Under the pieces are notes generated by a model. The model saw only the letters and a program-made list of their open reading frames with translations, searched no databases and was not told the origin of the DNA. The position numbers and the translations under genes are program-made. A DNA stretch of 64,000 nt from Carnegiea gigantea. Taxonomy: Eukaryota; Streptophyta; Magnoliopsida; Caryophyllales; Cactaceae. The DNA lies in NCBI GenBank assembly GCA_029747015.1, contig JAKOGI010001956.1:88454-152453 (forward strand). Reading direction: 5' to 3'. This document shows positions 24,400-36,792 of this stretch, piece after piece. Numbering within the stretch: the stretch's first letter is position 1; every line of letters begins with the position of its first letter.

Positions 24400-26110
24400 A
24401 ATCCTAGGCAAATGGGACGTTAATTACTTCCCCAAGCTTAAACCTTTGCATGCCCCAAACGAACCTAAACTCAAGACAAGTGAACCTGGGAAGACGCATC
24501 TAGGATTCAAATAACAACAGCCTTTCCAGACTAAGTAATCTATAGCACATCATAAGCAAGAATATCAATCAATGCTAACCCCAAATAGTACACAGGGCAT
24601 TTTAAAATCAAGATAAGGTGAATGTTTCCGAAGAATTATAAGACTATAAGTTAGATATCAAACTTAACCTCCCTTAAGGACTACAAAACAAATCATGCAA
24701 GCACTTGAAATTAAATAGAGCTATATGGACCAGTAGAGCGTCACTTTCGGGGAATTCGATCACTCCCAATCATACGTTTGAAATATAGTTGAGGTTTACT
24801 TAAGACTCAATCCAAAGACACAATGTACCATATACTTACCAAAACTCCTAAATTCTCCACTATTAAGAATGCAATGTGCATATGACTACCAAGAGGGCTT
24901 TAAATGAGTTGTAATATGGCCTAAAGGGTTAAGGGAAAGAAGTGTACTAATGAATTTGGGTAATGTGGAGTTATTTAGCCAAGGGACTGGGGAGCAACCA
25001 ATAAAGCACCAATTAATCGTGAAGTTCACCAACATTCCAAACCCTAACAATATAATGAACATGCCCCATGAATCAAATAGGAAATGAGTTGATAAAGAAA
25101 GGAACTCAAGTTATTTACATATCCAATGTCAATCACTTACTCAGTTTTTTTTCCCTCTTAACCCCTTTTTTTCTTTTCTCTTTGTTTCTCTCTTTTTTCC
25201 TTTAAGAAATGAAATGAGAATTTCAATTATTGAAGGGTATAGGATCACTAGCTATCAACTCATAACCTAATTCATACATCTATATACAACCCGAACAAGA
25301 GGCGAATGAACCAAGTGCTCAATGTCATCAACCGCTCAACAAACCTACATACCAAAGCCGCCTTAAACACCCCAAAAATTACCGATTACATACTTGAAGT
25401 GATGTTTCATAGAGTTAGTTTAAAGGATAGGAATATGTGTGGCAGGGGGTATGTGAAGGATTCACAAGAAAGACATACATAAGCTTAAAGGGGCTAGCTA
25501 AAGGGATTAATATACAACTCAAGGGTAGCTTATTTGGCTATGTGGTTTAAGTGATCAATGAAAGAATGTCTCCATCATATCATCAAATTTTCACATGATA
25601 ACTTGGTTTTGAAAAATAGTCTAGGCAAGTTTTCGAGATGCAACTTGGAAGAGTCATGCATATGAAAGAACATGAGACTAAATATGATAAATAGTCTAAA
25701 TAAGGCTTAAAGTCTCATAAGATATCCACCAAAATCTAAATTAGCTTATGAAATGGAGCACATGTACCAATAATAGTGCCAAGGACTCCAAGGGGTAGCA
25801 AATTTCTCATTCAAGATAGGGGCCAAAATAGGATACATTCACAAAGTCTTCAAAAATTTCACATCAAATGGGTCATTCATCAAAAGTCACTGAACCTCAT
25901 GAAAACTATTTTACCCAGAGAATCATCATCGGAATTTTTTTTTCATGTTTTTATTTTTTTAAATGCATACTAAACCCTAAAGGTAAACCTAAAGATGACT
26001 TAAATGCAATGCTAATGCAAGTTGAACAAAACATGCCTAAACTAATGTGCAACACTTGCAAAATATCCCTCCCCACACTTAGACAATACATCACCCTCAA
26101 TGTAAATATA
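24400..26110 (-). repeat. Non-coding module B (3' untranslated region of Athila-like element)
   Basis: Lies directly 3' (minus strand) of the gag-protease region where reverse transcriptase would be expected. On the minus strand it starts with TAAGTGTGGGGAGGG (about 26062-26076), a motif typical of the untranslated region of Athila-like elements, and contains matches to module A. No enzyme domains. Confidence 0.55.
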
Positions 26111-26246
26111 TAAAGGCATGAAAAGGCTAAAGGGAATAGGATCATACAAAAGTACACACCAAAAAGGCTAGAAACTAAAGAAAGAAAACAAAGGGGAAAA
26201 AAGAACCTTTGGTTGCCTCCCAAGCAGCGCTTCTTTATGTCGCTAG

Positions 26247-27504
26247 CTAGACCATACATCGATCATCCTTTGAAAGGGCAAAAACTGGTGAAAAAGGGGA
26301 CTTCACAACTCTTGTCCCATCCTTGACACAAACCTCAAAACATAAACTCTTGTAAAAAAAGGACCACTTTAAGTAGGAAGGATAGACGTCCTTTTTAAGC
26401 ACAACCGCATGCACAATCATCTTGTGGTAGAAACCATCAGAAGGGGCACCATCACAACAACCAAACTTGACTTCCAAGTAAACGACATTCTCAACATCGC
26501 TCAACAGCAAGGATAGCAACACTCATACAAACTTGCAACATTCACTCAAATAACCTTCATTAAAAGCATATGGCTTGTCCTTAACAATGCTATGTGATAA
26601 ATTTTCAACCAAATTCACCTTTGCCTAATCATGTCCATAGCCCTCAGTAGACACAAAATCAAGCTCATAAGCATTATGTGAACACATATAAACCAAATCC
26701 ACAAACTTATTAGAAACAACCACATTACATCCATAACAAGCAAATGAAGAAGGAGAAAACTCATGGTCATTAAACAAACCAAATAAAGCATGATGCTCTC
26801 CCACATCAAAAGTCAACTTGCCATCCTTAACATCAATTTTGCATTCCATAGTGGCCAAAAAAGGCATCCTAAGAGTGATTTGGTGCGAGCATCTTTAGCC
26901 TTATCAAGAATCATAAAGTCCACAGCCATAAAAAGTCACCCACCTTGATGGAAACATCCTCCAAAATACCAAAGGTTACTTCACAGAATGATTTGCTGAT
27001 TGAAGAGAAATGGTAGTAGGTCTTACATCTCCTAAGTCAAGTCTCTTGAAAGTAGAATAGGGCATCAAACTAACACTTGAACCAAGGTTACACAAAGCTC
27101 TATCAATACTCACATTTTCAATCAAGCAAGGAATAGAGAACCTACTAGGGTTCTTAAGCTTAGAGGAAAGCTTGTTTCAGAGCACAGTATTGCAATCCTC
27201 ACCTAAAGCTATAGTGTTACTATCATCAATCTTCCTTTGTTTAGAGAGGATTTCATTCAAAAACTTGGCATACATAGGCATTTGAGACAAAGCCTCAATG
27301 AAAAGAATGTTCACATGCAACTTTTTAAGCACATCAAGAGACTTCCTAAACTGAGCATCAAATTTAGCCTTGGAAAATCTTTGTAGAAAAGGCAAGGGTG
27401 GCATGTAAGGCTTTGGAGAAAAGGGTTTAGATTCCTTAGGCTCCTCACTCTCACTCTTCTTTAGGATTGATCCTCACTTGGCACGACATTATCACTCATA
27501 TCAA
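26247..27504 (-). pseudogene. Athila-type protease region of gag-pol, broken
   Basis: The retroviral-type aspartic protease cuts the gag-pol polyprotein. The upstream linker FRKSLDVLKKLHVNILFIEA and MPMYAKFLNEILSKQRK (27404-27177) and the following ENVSIDRALCNLGSSVSLMP and RLDLGDVRPTTISLQ (about 27130-27000) are typical of Athila gag-pol. The active-site triad, usually D-L-G in this family, reads N-L-G here, so the catalytic Asp is lost. MPFLATMECKIDVKDGKLTF (26867 on) is the usual end of the protease fold. Stops and frameshifts occur around 26990-26900. The frame then continues to 26247 through an unrecognised segment (GCCDGAPSDGFYHKMIVHA) instead of entering reverse transcriptase. Confidence 0.8.
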
Positions 27505-27926
27505 AACTATTCTCACCATCCACCTCTACTCTAGCAACCATAGGATCTTTTAATTTTTTGACTTCTCAAGACAATACAATTTCAATGCTCTTTAAGGTTA
27601 GGCTCGGGCTTACTAGGTAATCTACCGATAGGTGTAGAAGAAAGGCTAGTTTGTTAGGCAATTTGTGATTCCAACATCTTGTTATGAGTAGTAAGCAAAT
27701 CAACCATAAAGGCCAATTACTTAATATATTCATCTTATTTTTATTACGCCAAAAGCTCACTCTCTAATATAGCCTTTAGGTTAGACTTTTGTGGAGCTTG
27801 TGGAGGGATGTTAGGTCTTTGGAAATCGGGAAAAGGGAAAGAAAGAGGGATCACTCCTATAGGATAAGTTGGGATGGTTCTTCCAATCGGGGGTCGTAGG
27901 TATTTGAATCACGGTCATAGTTTAGC

Positions 27927-28830
27927 CTAGGTTGGAAAGTTATTGACATATGCAACATGGTCAGTAAGAGGTTTGATAAAAGGACTCCCAACTTGACAAC
28001 TCAAAGTCACATGGTCAAAAGATCCATAACTATCACAAGGCGGGGAGGGGGCACATGCATTTACCGCATTCACATTCAAACGATGAAGCTTGTGAATCAT
28101 GGCATCCATGTTAGCGATAAGCAAAGTTAAAGCATCTATATCAAATTTTCCTATGGTCTTCTTGGAAGGAGTCCTCTCATTGGACCATTGGTAATTGTTG
28201 AACACTATCTTCTTAATGAGGTTGTATGTCTCATCCTTCGTTTTATTCATCAATGTTTGTCCCACAGCCGCATCTATCATGGACTTCATGGCTTGTGTGA
28301 CTCCATTGTAGAATGCTTGCACTATCATCCATTTTTGAAGACCATGATGGGGGCATAACCTTGAAAGGTCCTTGAAGCACTCCTATCCTTCGTGTTGTGA
28401 CTCATCCTCCCATTGAGCAAATAAAGTAATTTGATTCCTCAAACTCATCATCTTGCTAGGAGGGTAGAACTTGAAAAGAAAGGCCCTAGATAGCTCGTCC
28501 CAACTGATGATGGATCTTGGTTGTAAAGAGTGAATCCATATCCTGGCTTTGTCCCTAAGAGAGAAAGGAAATAAGCGAAGGTAGATCACAATGCTAGAGG
28601 CTCTATTGATCTTCAAGATATCAGACACATCTAGAAAAATCGAGAGGTGTAATTGAAGTCCTCCATGGTGGTACTACCAAATTGTGACATTGCACCATAA
28701 AAATTGGCACCGGCTTAAGCTCAAAATTGTTGACAGTCACGGGGGGCTTAGCAATGCTTGGTGTGAGGTCGTGAACTCTCAAAGTGACATAGTCCTGAAG
28801 GGTCCTCCTTTTCTCATCTTCACCCGCCAT
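27927..28830 (-). pseudogene. Athila-type gag remnant
   Basis: Gag forms the particle shell. The likely start is the ATG at 28830 (MAGEDEKRRTLQDYV). Then YLRLFPFSLRDKARIWIHSL, ISWDELSRAFLFKFYPPSK and LRNQITLFAQ (28628-28383) form the retrotransposon gag core; FKDLSRLCPHHGL and MIVQAFYNGVTQAMKSMIDA (28328 on) follow, with the linker NNYQWSNERTPSKKT and a final DHVAYVNNF. The CCHC zinc knuckle expected near CAPSPPCDSYGSFDHV is weak (CDSYGSFDH). There are at least two frameshifts, near 28640 and 28380. Family assignment is firm from motif order. Confidence 0.85.
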
Positions 28831-29076
28831 CTTAAGTGTAGTTTTGGCCGCTTCTTGCTCCTCTTCAATCTTCCACAACTTTTTCAATTTATGAAAAGTT
28901 AGCTTAATCTCAAGGTCAAACTTAAAGAGTGCTCCAAAATCTGGAGACTTGTGCATAAATTGGAAGCCAACCTACAAACATTCAAAGTAGACCAAAACGA
29001 CTAAAATTATAAAATAAAAAGAAATGAAAGCTTCTTAATCAAACTCTATAGGGGTAACTCAGTATCCAAAGCTAGT

Positions 29077-29089
29077 GGCAATGATGCCA
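29077..29089 (-). other. Primer binding site of the Athila-like element
   Basis: TGGCATCATTGCC on the minus strand, six bases inside the LTR edge at 29096; a decayed form of the tRNA-Asp-type site. Confidence 0.6.
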
Positions 29090-29095
29090 AAAAGT

Positions 29096-29569
29096 TGATC
29101 GCCACCACAAGTGCATGGGTATTATAGCTTAGATCAAGATTGTTTCCATGAAGACTAGATCCAATTACCAAGTATTGCTTTGCAAGTTGCTAAGAGAAAT
29201 CAAGACTTGATTTGGGCTTTTATCTAACCAATGCTTAAAAAATAGTTTTAACTGCAATGACTAGAAACATCTAAGGGTAGCATCACCTAACAATGTGCCG
29301 ATCTAACTAGTCAAACAAGCACTTTTTCACCTTGCCAATTGATTCAATGGTCGATAATTCTTCCAAAATGGAATGAATTAACTCAATTAAACTAATTACT
29401 GATTCTCATTAGATCTTAATTTAATCAAGTGTAAGGATATGATTATCATAAGACCACTTAATTCACAATACTTTCTCAATAGATTTTTAAATTAAGTCTA
29501 ATCTAAGTTTTCCAATGCTGATCTTCACCTATAAGTACTTCGATCAAGCATCTGACATACTTGCAAAAA
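29096..29569 (-). repeat. Partial 5' LTR of the Athila-like element
   Basis: Starts (plus-strand view) TGATCGCC next to the primer site. The sequence runs to 29569, where an unrelated LTR-like repeat begins with TGCAACACCCCC. The rest of this LTR is either displaced beyond 33250 or missing. Confidence 0.55.
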
Positions 29570-30499
29570 TGCAACACCCCCAACCCCTCTCTGGCCAGAA
29601 GCATTATGTTTTCTTAACTTTCTACCTAAATTCTAGGACGAAATGGACAGAGTTTCCCCTAAAAACTGGCCGTTTTCAGGCTATAAGCCTTACAACAAAT
29701 CCCTACAATTACACGGAAGCATAAAACATTTAAAAGCAGCTCAACGGTCACACGCCGGAGTTCACAACTCAACGAGCCACTCGCTCGGAGTACACCAACC
29801 AGATTAATTTAAGAATAAAGAAGAAAGGGAAGATACAACTCAACGGTTCACGCAACCGGAGTATTGGGGTTTACATCCGAAAACGTAACTAACTTTAGCC
29901 AAAAGACATCTAACTGACTAGATGGTTGGCTCATAAGGCCATTCAGAGCGACTCATAAATAGTATATATTACATGAACTTAGAATACCTGTTTACAAACA
30001 TTTCAAACTAAGAATACATAACGTGACTTTATTAAACACGTAAGATCCCTTCGATGGGCACAAACGACACCTTGCAAGCATGAACGGATTCCATCTTGTC
30101 ATAGCTGATTCAACTTTTTCCTGTTGTAAAGAAAACCTGGGGAAAAGGAGAAAGAGTAGTGGGATGAGTAACCACACGCTCAGTGAGTGTCCCCCGACCC
30201 CCTTAAAACCGAAAACCGTTACAGATAATAATATCTTTAATAATCACATATCACGTATTCATACTTTACTATCATATTAGGCATTCTCGGAGTTCTTGTA
30301 AGATACTACTAACCATAAACTTCATTTTAGTCATTGAGACTCATGTTTAGGCCTCTGAATTTCTTAACTAACAAGCACTTAGCACATAAGCAAGCATCGA
30401 GGGCTAAGCATAGAAACTTTCTTTTATAGCCTAAGCATAGGGATCTTTCTTTTTCATAAATATAACTTCTTAGCATTCCAGTTTAAACTATGCATGAAA

Positions 30500-30860
30500 C
30501 CTCATTCATATGATGTGCACATAAAGTTATCTTTTTATTTCATAATCATTCTTGTCTTGGCATTTCATTCATATGATATGCATAAGGCGCACACACATTT
30601 CAAGTCTCATTCATGGGGTATGCGTGAAACATGCTCATCAGGCTTTCTTTTTCATAATCAAATCTTACCTAGTATCTCATTCATAAGTTATACTTAGAAT
30701 GTTCACATAACGCTTTACTTAGATTTCATTCATATGACTTGCACAAGCATCTTTCTTTCTTTTCGTGAAAATACTTCACTTATCCTTACTTGAAATCTCA
30801 TTCATATTTCATTCATAAGAAAAGCAGATAACATGCACAAAAAGCTTTTCTTCTTTTCGT
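30500..30860. repeat. Degenerate repeats with CATTCATATGA(T)(A/G)TGCAC core
   Basis: Six irregularly spaced occurrences of CATTCAT-A-TG-type words, often followed by TTTCTTTTTCAT-like spacers, at about 30503, 30566, 30607, 30680, 30727 and 30800. Confidence 0.6.
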
Positions 30861-32395
30861 GAAAGCACTTTGCTTAGCCTCTTGAGGCTCTTGTTCTTTC
30901 AAAAGACATTTCATTTCATAATGCTCGTACAATGACCCTCATAAACTTTTCATACATCATTCCATATGGCCACTTAGGGCCTATAAAAACTTTCTTTCAT
31001 TCAAAACATATAAAATGGCCAAGCGCCAATTGCTTTTCTTAACTTAGTGCGAAAGTACTTCTGGCATAAGATCATTACAGGTGCTGATTGGGTGAGATCT
31101 ATTCTCAACCCCATAGTGAGACCTAACGCTCACACTTAAGCTCTTACTCCCGGGATGACTACATATAACATATCGGACCATTACATTAACCCTCGTCAGG
31201 GCCTCTAGGGTTTCCGGACCTTCCCCTAGGTTAACATTGTTCTTTTCATATTGTCCGAAACACATTATCTTAGCCACTTTAAAGCGTATGGGCCATAATG
31301 GCTAATAATTTTGTTGCTTCTTACAGTGAAATCATTTATTATGCAACTCACGCCTTTGTAAAACTCTTTAGGATTCCCCCGTTCAAGTAGGTTCACTCCC
31401 AAATGCCATCATGCACTAATATTTATGGCTATTATCATTTCAAACATGAAATCCTTCTTTGAAAACTCACCCTTATGCACATAGTGTAACTTGAGGACAC
31501 GGAAGGAAAGGGGGTCCACATGTATCACATTTAAGCACTTCATAATCAATTCAGCACAATAAACCACACACGGCCTTACAATCCACACGATTGCAGTTAA
31601 TTCACAACCCAGGCTCCCTCCTCACAAGCACCGTACCACAAAGACCTCGAATCACTCATAGTTCTACCTTAAACCATCCAACTACCATCTCGGTTTCAAT
31701 TTCGCAATTTAGCATTCTAATCATCATGATATACTGAAAAGCAATATGTAAACTTACATAAACTTACCCATGCTTAACTTACCGAGTAAGCAATTAGCAA
31801 TTACCAGTGCGCTATAACCAACGGTTACATCGTACACACATTTATACATATAGACACTCATACGACCTTAATTTAGTAAGCCAACCAACTAGGCATGAAG
31901 CATGATTACATTTATGTATGGCAGTTAGGGGACGTAAACATGCTCAGTTCGTCATTCAAATACTATGTCTAAAGCTATTGTATAAGCATAATTCAACTAA
32001 ATAGACAAGTATCAGTTCGAAGTTATATTTAAGCCTATTCATGCCATTCAAGCTGAACTATTCATGCATTTCAAGTTTAACATGAATCAAGTCTCCATTT
32101 AAACATAAAACGATACCCTTTGAAGTTTATAAACGATCATGAACGACTAAACTTTCATATACGTTGATTTTAAACTCTTGCAATTCACTTTGAAATTAAC
32201 CAACGATTATGAAATGACTGAGCATATTTATACGTTAATTCTAAATAATTACGACTCATTTCGAAGTTCATATATGATTATGATTTATATGTGATTATGA
32301 TTCGTATACGATTATGACACGACTAATCGTATATACGTTAATTCTAAGCGTTTATTATTCATTTCGAATGACATCTTCAGGCATGCATTAAGTAA

Positions 32396-32790
32396 ATAAA
32401 TTCGAATCTAAGCTAAACATACTTACCTTACTTCGAATTAAACTTTCAGCTTGAATTAACTAAATTGATTTGAATCGAAGCTAAGCATACATAACTCATT
32501 TCAAATTAATATTTCACGCATTATCTACATCAATTAATTCGAATTGAAGCTAAACATATATAAACCACTTCGAATTAACATTTCAGGTATAATTCACCTA
32601 AATTGATTCGAATCAACGCTAACATATATAATTCGTTTTGAATTAACATTTCATGCATAATTAACCTAAATTGATTCGAATCGAAGCTAAACATATATAA
32701 ATCGCTTCAAAATTAAATCTCATGCATGAACTAACAAAATTGTTCCACTGCGATGCTAAGCATGTATGTTTCATCTCAGAATCCAATCTC
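32396..32790. repeat. Tandem repeat, ~67-bp unit, about six copies
   Basis: The core AATTGATTCGAATCGAAGCT followed by AAACATATATAA recurs at about 32400, 32467, 32534, 32601, 32669 and 32737, with ATTAACATTTCATGCAT between copies. Sites contain GATTCGAATC and TTCGAA palindromes. It is part of the LTR-like repeat. Confidence 0.85.
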
Positions 32791-33250
32791 AGACAGCACA
32801 TTCTAACCAATTGGCTACGCTAGTCTAACATGCAACATCAATTCCGCTAAAACGTTTGCGAAATTAATACTAATTTAGGAGGCAAGGAACACCTACCTCG
32901 ATTCCATGCTAGAGGACCCGTTCTAAGGGCTTTGGTTCTACTTTGAGGGTCGGAAAACCTCAATCCTCGATCTAATTAGTCCCAAACGCACGCCCAATGA
33001 TGCGATTGAAATCCTAGCCCGACACAGGCCAAAATCAGCATGCCCTAGACCCAGTTCTGCTGCTGTTTGTGGTGGTTTCGGCCTGCCGTGGTGGTCGCCG
33101 GAGTGACGCCCACCGTCGACCCTCACCTTCGACCTCCAGCGTCCCTGAGATCCTCTCTCAATCTCGCTTAGTCTCGCTCTCTCTCTCTCTCATCGTGGTG
33201 TCACGGGGCAGCGTCAGGTTATTGATACCCCCTGCAACAGGTAACCTCCA

Positions 33251-33706
33251 AAAAAAAAATAAAATTGGGGCTGTTATTTACTTTTCAAGTGTCAACGATT
33301 GACATGCATTTTAATTGTTGTAATTGAAAAAAAAACCTCAATCATGGTAGAATCTCTGTTCTTTTCATATGATATATAATGTTTGTACACTAAACATCCC
33401 ATGATTTGGTCAAATACTTTTATTTATTTATTTAAGTGTTTGACACTATACTTTTTATAAAAGGCAATATTATAAATTTATTTTCTTAAAACCATGATAA
33501 GCAATGGGAGCTGAGTTCAAATGTACATGCCCTTGGCATTTGTCTCTTTCATCCCACTAGCCTTTTCCTTTCCATGCTACAACTTGTGCAATTTTAGGTT
33601 GTGGTATTAAATATGAGTTCAGATCTATTATCATGCTCGCCTTTTCCCATCCATGCTAATTTTTCTCACTTTCTTTTCATTTTGTTCTTCCACCCTTCCA
33701 GCGAAC
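33251..33706. other. Spacer, no gene seen
   Basis: AT-rich DNA between the LTR-like repeat and the target duplication of the solo LTR at 33707. If the 29570-33250 repeat is an insertion, the rest of the Athila-like LTR could start here; I could not verify that. Confidence 0.45.
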
Positions 33707-34691
33707 TGATAAACCTCTAATTTCACTATTTTGGTCCCTCGATTTTACCACTCTTCTGTACACATTTCCTTAATTTAGTGAAAAATTTGATCGTATTTGC
33801 TCCTCTTTGCTTGTAATTATATTATTTGGATTAATGTCCTTTTTTGTAGGTATTTTAGTCTTAATTTGAGGGAATTTTCATGTCAATGGCCTAGAGAAAG
33901 GAAGAAGCGATGTTTTGGATAGGAAAGAGGTTCAAGTAGTCGACTTAGAGGTCAATGAGTCTAGAATGAAGCTGAAAGCAATTGCACGGCCAACCGTGCA
34001 CGTATGCGTGGTCGTGTAGAATTACCAAAAAGTTGAAGAGATGCATGGCTGCCTGTGCACTTTATGCATGGTCGTGCAAATGAAGCAGTCAAGAAACCAG
34101 AGAGTCATACGACAGGCCGTGCGTTTCTGCACTTCGATGCGTCTTCAGGTCTAGAATTACACACGACCAGCCGATCGTCGTGCACACTCGTGTGTCCTTG
34201 TATTTCAGCCGACTTAGTTTTTGTTTAAGCGTTATGTTTTTTGACTGTTGAACAGCTTAGTTCTTAGCTTTGCACATAGTTTTTCTTTGAGAATATTATG
34301 AGTAGTTAGGAGTGAGAATTGAAGATTATTGTCTTGGTTTCGAAGATTTATGCCCTTACAATTAACTAATTTCTAATTTTGTTTCTCTAATCTTTCTTTC
34401 TTATTATTGCATATTTGTTCTTGTTGTCATGTTTAGGGTTTTGAAATCTTTGTTTGTGATTATAACAACTACTATGTATAATAGCTAAATTCCCCAACTT
34501 GGGTTGGGATCGAGGCTGATTAACGCCTAGATAGCTATGAATTAGCCTTGAACTTGTTAACTTCATATTGGCATCACTTGAATTCTGCTAAGATAACCAC
34601 TCATTTAATGAATTGCTTGAGAAAGTATTCATGTTTGTTAATTAGGGTTTCGGGGAACATCAAAAGATAAAACCTTTACCTAGCATCACTT
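33707..34691 (+). repeat. Left piece of the split solo LTR
   Basis: Contains repeated CGTGCAC/GGTCGTG words (33985-34200), a GC-rich patch common in Athila-type LTRs. It ends with the CACTT (34687-34691) that was duplicated when the chromovirus inserted. Confidence 0.6.
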
Positions 34692-35623
34692 TGTAATGCC
34701 CCAGTAATTAATCATGCTTAAATCAATTTAAAATCTGACATTATGTAGATAATTATAGTTATTCGGAGTAGTGAGCCACGTAATTTTTTTTAGCAGAACG
34801 CCCCATGTGTTATAAATATGTGGTAATATGAAATTTGTCTTGAGGTTGTAAAATGGCAAATAATATTGCAAAGATATAGGGTTAATGAAGTAAAATAAAT
34901 TGCGATGTATCCGAGCAAGATCGGAAAATTACCAAGCCATAAATTTTTCTTAGTAATTAAGAAATTAGGAGGGGCGAACGGGAAGAGGCCAAGTGTTTTT
35001 GGATAGGAATAACCTTTTTTAGCTTTGACTAAAATATGGGTGAGATAGATCAGTTAGGCTTCTTTAGATTAAATCAACAAAAGAAAGTTAGTAACACAAA
35101 AAAAAAGAGGAGAGAGAGAGGGTCTCTGTGAAGGGGGCCGAAGAAACGGACCACGACCCCCCATCCTCTACCTGCTATCTCTGCTGTTACTGCTAGCCAC
35201 CGACCCAGGCACCGTCGCCGACTCCAGCCACCGCAACTTCTTTCCCTTCCCCTTTGTTCCAGCCGCTGCCCAACCTCAAAGATAGAGCATCATGCTATTC
35301 GAATTTTGACACCCAATGCCGGGAGTCTGCCATCGCTACTGCCAGAATCCACCAACACCTCCCACCTCTATCATTTCAGCAACTAACCAACTCCACCCCT
35401 CACTCAAATTTACACCCAAGGCAACTCCTTCTTACCTTTCTTCTATTTAAATTCTAAGCTTATAGATGGTATGGTTGTAGAATTTGGTGATTGATGACCT
35501 GTTTGTGCAAATGAATTGAGTAAATCGGGTGATTATTTGAATGATGTTAGAGTTAGATTATTTGAATGATGTTGGAGTAGATTATTTGAATGATGTTGGA
35601 GTTAGACTAATTGAATGATGTTC

Positions 35624-36792
35624 AACAACAACAACAACAACAACATCACCTCCCAGTGTGGGTCCCGCTTTTGCGGGTGTGAGGAGATCCAAATGTAGGC
35701 AACTTTACCTCAACCGGCATGACTACCTATTGAGAGGTTGATTCCAAGAGACCCACAAAATAAGATTTTGTGAAAACATTTTATAGGAGAAGGATTTTGT
35801 GGAAACATTTTAAAAAAGAACGATTTTGTGAACGCATAAAATGGAGCAAGACTAAGGATAAGTATCACGGAATTGAACTAAGAAGTACTAAATTAAGGGC
35901 AATAACTATGTAAATATTAGTACAACAAAGCAGAGAAAGGTACCATATCTTTGCCAATAGACGTAGGTAAATAATGTTTCTTCCCAGATAAAAGTACTAC
36001 TTGCATACAAACACAATATCTGAAAAACAACAACCAAACCTACCCTACCGCAACCGAAAGATAACTATGAAGCCACCTCTCTACGATCTAAGATCTTAAT
36101 CCTATCCTGCTATAGTCTCCTATCCTGAGCCATGTCCTCCGTCAGCCCAACAACTTTCAAGTCCTCTCTAATCGCCTCGTCCAAGCTTTTCTTTGATCGC
36201 CCCCTTCCTTTTTTCCCTTCGGGGATGTTAACCCTCTCACATCTCCTCACTGGAGCATCTACACTCCATCTTTTCACATGGCCGAACCATGTGAGTCTTG
36301 TTTCTCTCATCTTATCTTCAATAGGAGCTACTTTAACTAAGTCTGTAATTACTCCATTACTAATTTTATCTATTCTTGTATAACCACAAATCCATCTAAT
36401 CATTCTCATCTTTGCTACCATTAACTTTTGGACCTGCGTCTTTTTTATAGGTCAACACTCCGCACCATACAAAACAGCAGGCCTAATTACCATACGGTAG
36501 ACTCTGCCTTTTAGTCCTATAGGCATTCTCTTATCACACAGCACACCTGAAGCGTAATTCTATTTAATCCAATCCGCTTTTATGCGCTAGCTAATATCTT
36601 GGTCAATATCCCCTTTCTACTGAATGATCGAGCCTAGGTATTTAAACTTCTCAACCTTTGGTATCGCCATACCCTCAATGGTGACTTCTCCCCTCCCATC
36701 TTCCGTACCACTGAAACAGCAAAGTAGGTATTCCGTTTTTGATCTACCTACTCTAAAACCTCTAGACTCCAGTGTCTGTCTCCATCGCTGGT
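35624..36792 (-). mobile_element. 5'-truncated RTE LINE inserted in the chromovirus 5' LTR
   Basis: Flanked by a perfect 16-bp target duplication TAATTGAATGATGTTC (35608-35623 and 36793-36808). The other LTR lacks the insert, giving an empty site. On the minus strand it ends in a (TTG)n tail of about seven or eight units, as plant RTE LINEs do, preceded by a GGGTCCCACACTGGGAGG-containing 3' region. The 5' part is missing. Confidence 0.92.
36110..36790 (-). pseudogene. RTE LINE reverse transcriptase C-terminus
   Basis: Minus-strand translation gives LESRGFRVGRSKTEYLLCCF, the end of the RT palm/thumb, then VEKFKYLGSIIQ-stop-[29 protein letters not shown] and MRMIRWICGYTRIDKIS, DKMRETRLTWFGHVKRWS, VNIPEGKKGRGRSKKSL. 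The last 312 bases (36110-36421) are open. Stops at the Gln and Trp positions upstream show decay. It is closer to full reading than the related copy at 16020-16640, so possibly the younger of the two. Confidence 0.88.

Larger units (their letters stand above)
24400..29569 (-). mobile_element. Athila-like Ty3/gypsy element with gag and protease only
   Basis: Minus-strand order: partial 5' LTR (29569-29096), a primer site with TGGCATCATTGCC (29089-29077), gag (28830-27927), protease region (27504-26247), non-coding module B. The primer site resembles the tRNA-Asp type of Athila. There is no reverse transcriptase, RNase H or integrase between protease and the untranslated module, so this was a non-autonomous derivative or lost pol by deletion. 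The 3' LTR was not found, so the right limit is real but the left limit is a guess. Confidence 0.7.
29570..33250. mobile_element. LTR-like repeat (probable solo LTR, gypsy type), 3.7 kb
   Basis: Begins TGCAACACCCCCAACC, similar to the TGTAATGCCCC start of the chromovirus LTR at 34692, and ends near CA at 33249-33250. Five A lie on each side, which is weak evidence for a duplication in such AT-rich sequence. It contains no coding region. The right end (33060-33200) is GC-rich with a CTCTCTCTCTCTC tract, like the leader of gypsy LTRs read on the minus strand, so the orientation is probably minus. It also holds two sets of degenerate tandem repeats. Boundaries and family are inferred, not proven. 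Confidence 0.45.

Noticed and set aside
25951..26259. Hydrophobic reverse frame as a membrane protein
   Set aside because: It lies at the end of the decayed Athila-like region and its Phe/Leu-rich sequence comes from a T-rich untranslated stretch.
32396..32790. CRISPR-like array
   Set aside because: The repeats are tandem 67-bp units without unique spacers and lie in plant retroelement DNA.
35254..35457. Frame with protein-like composition, with partner frames at 45289-45608
   Set aside because: LTR leader sequence; the frame differs between the two LTR copies.
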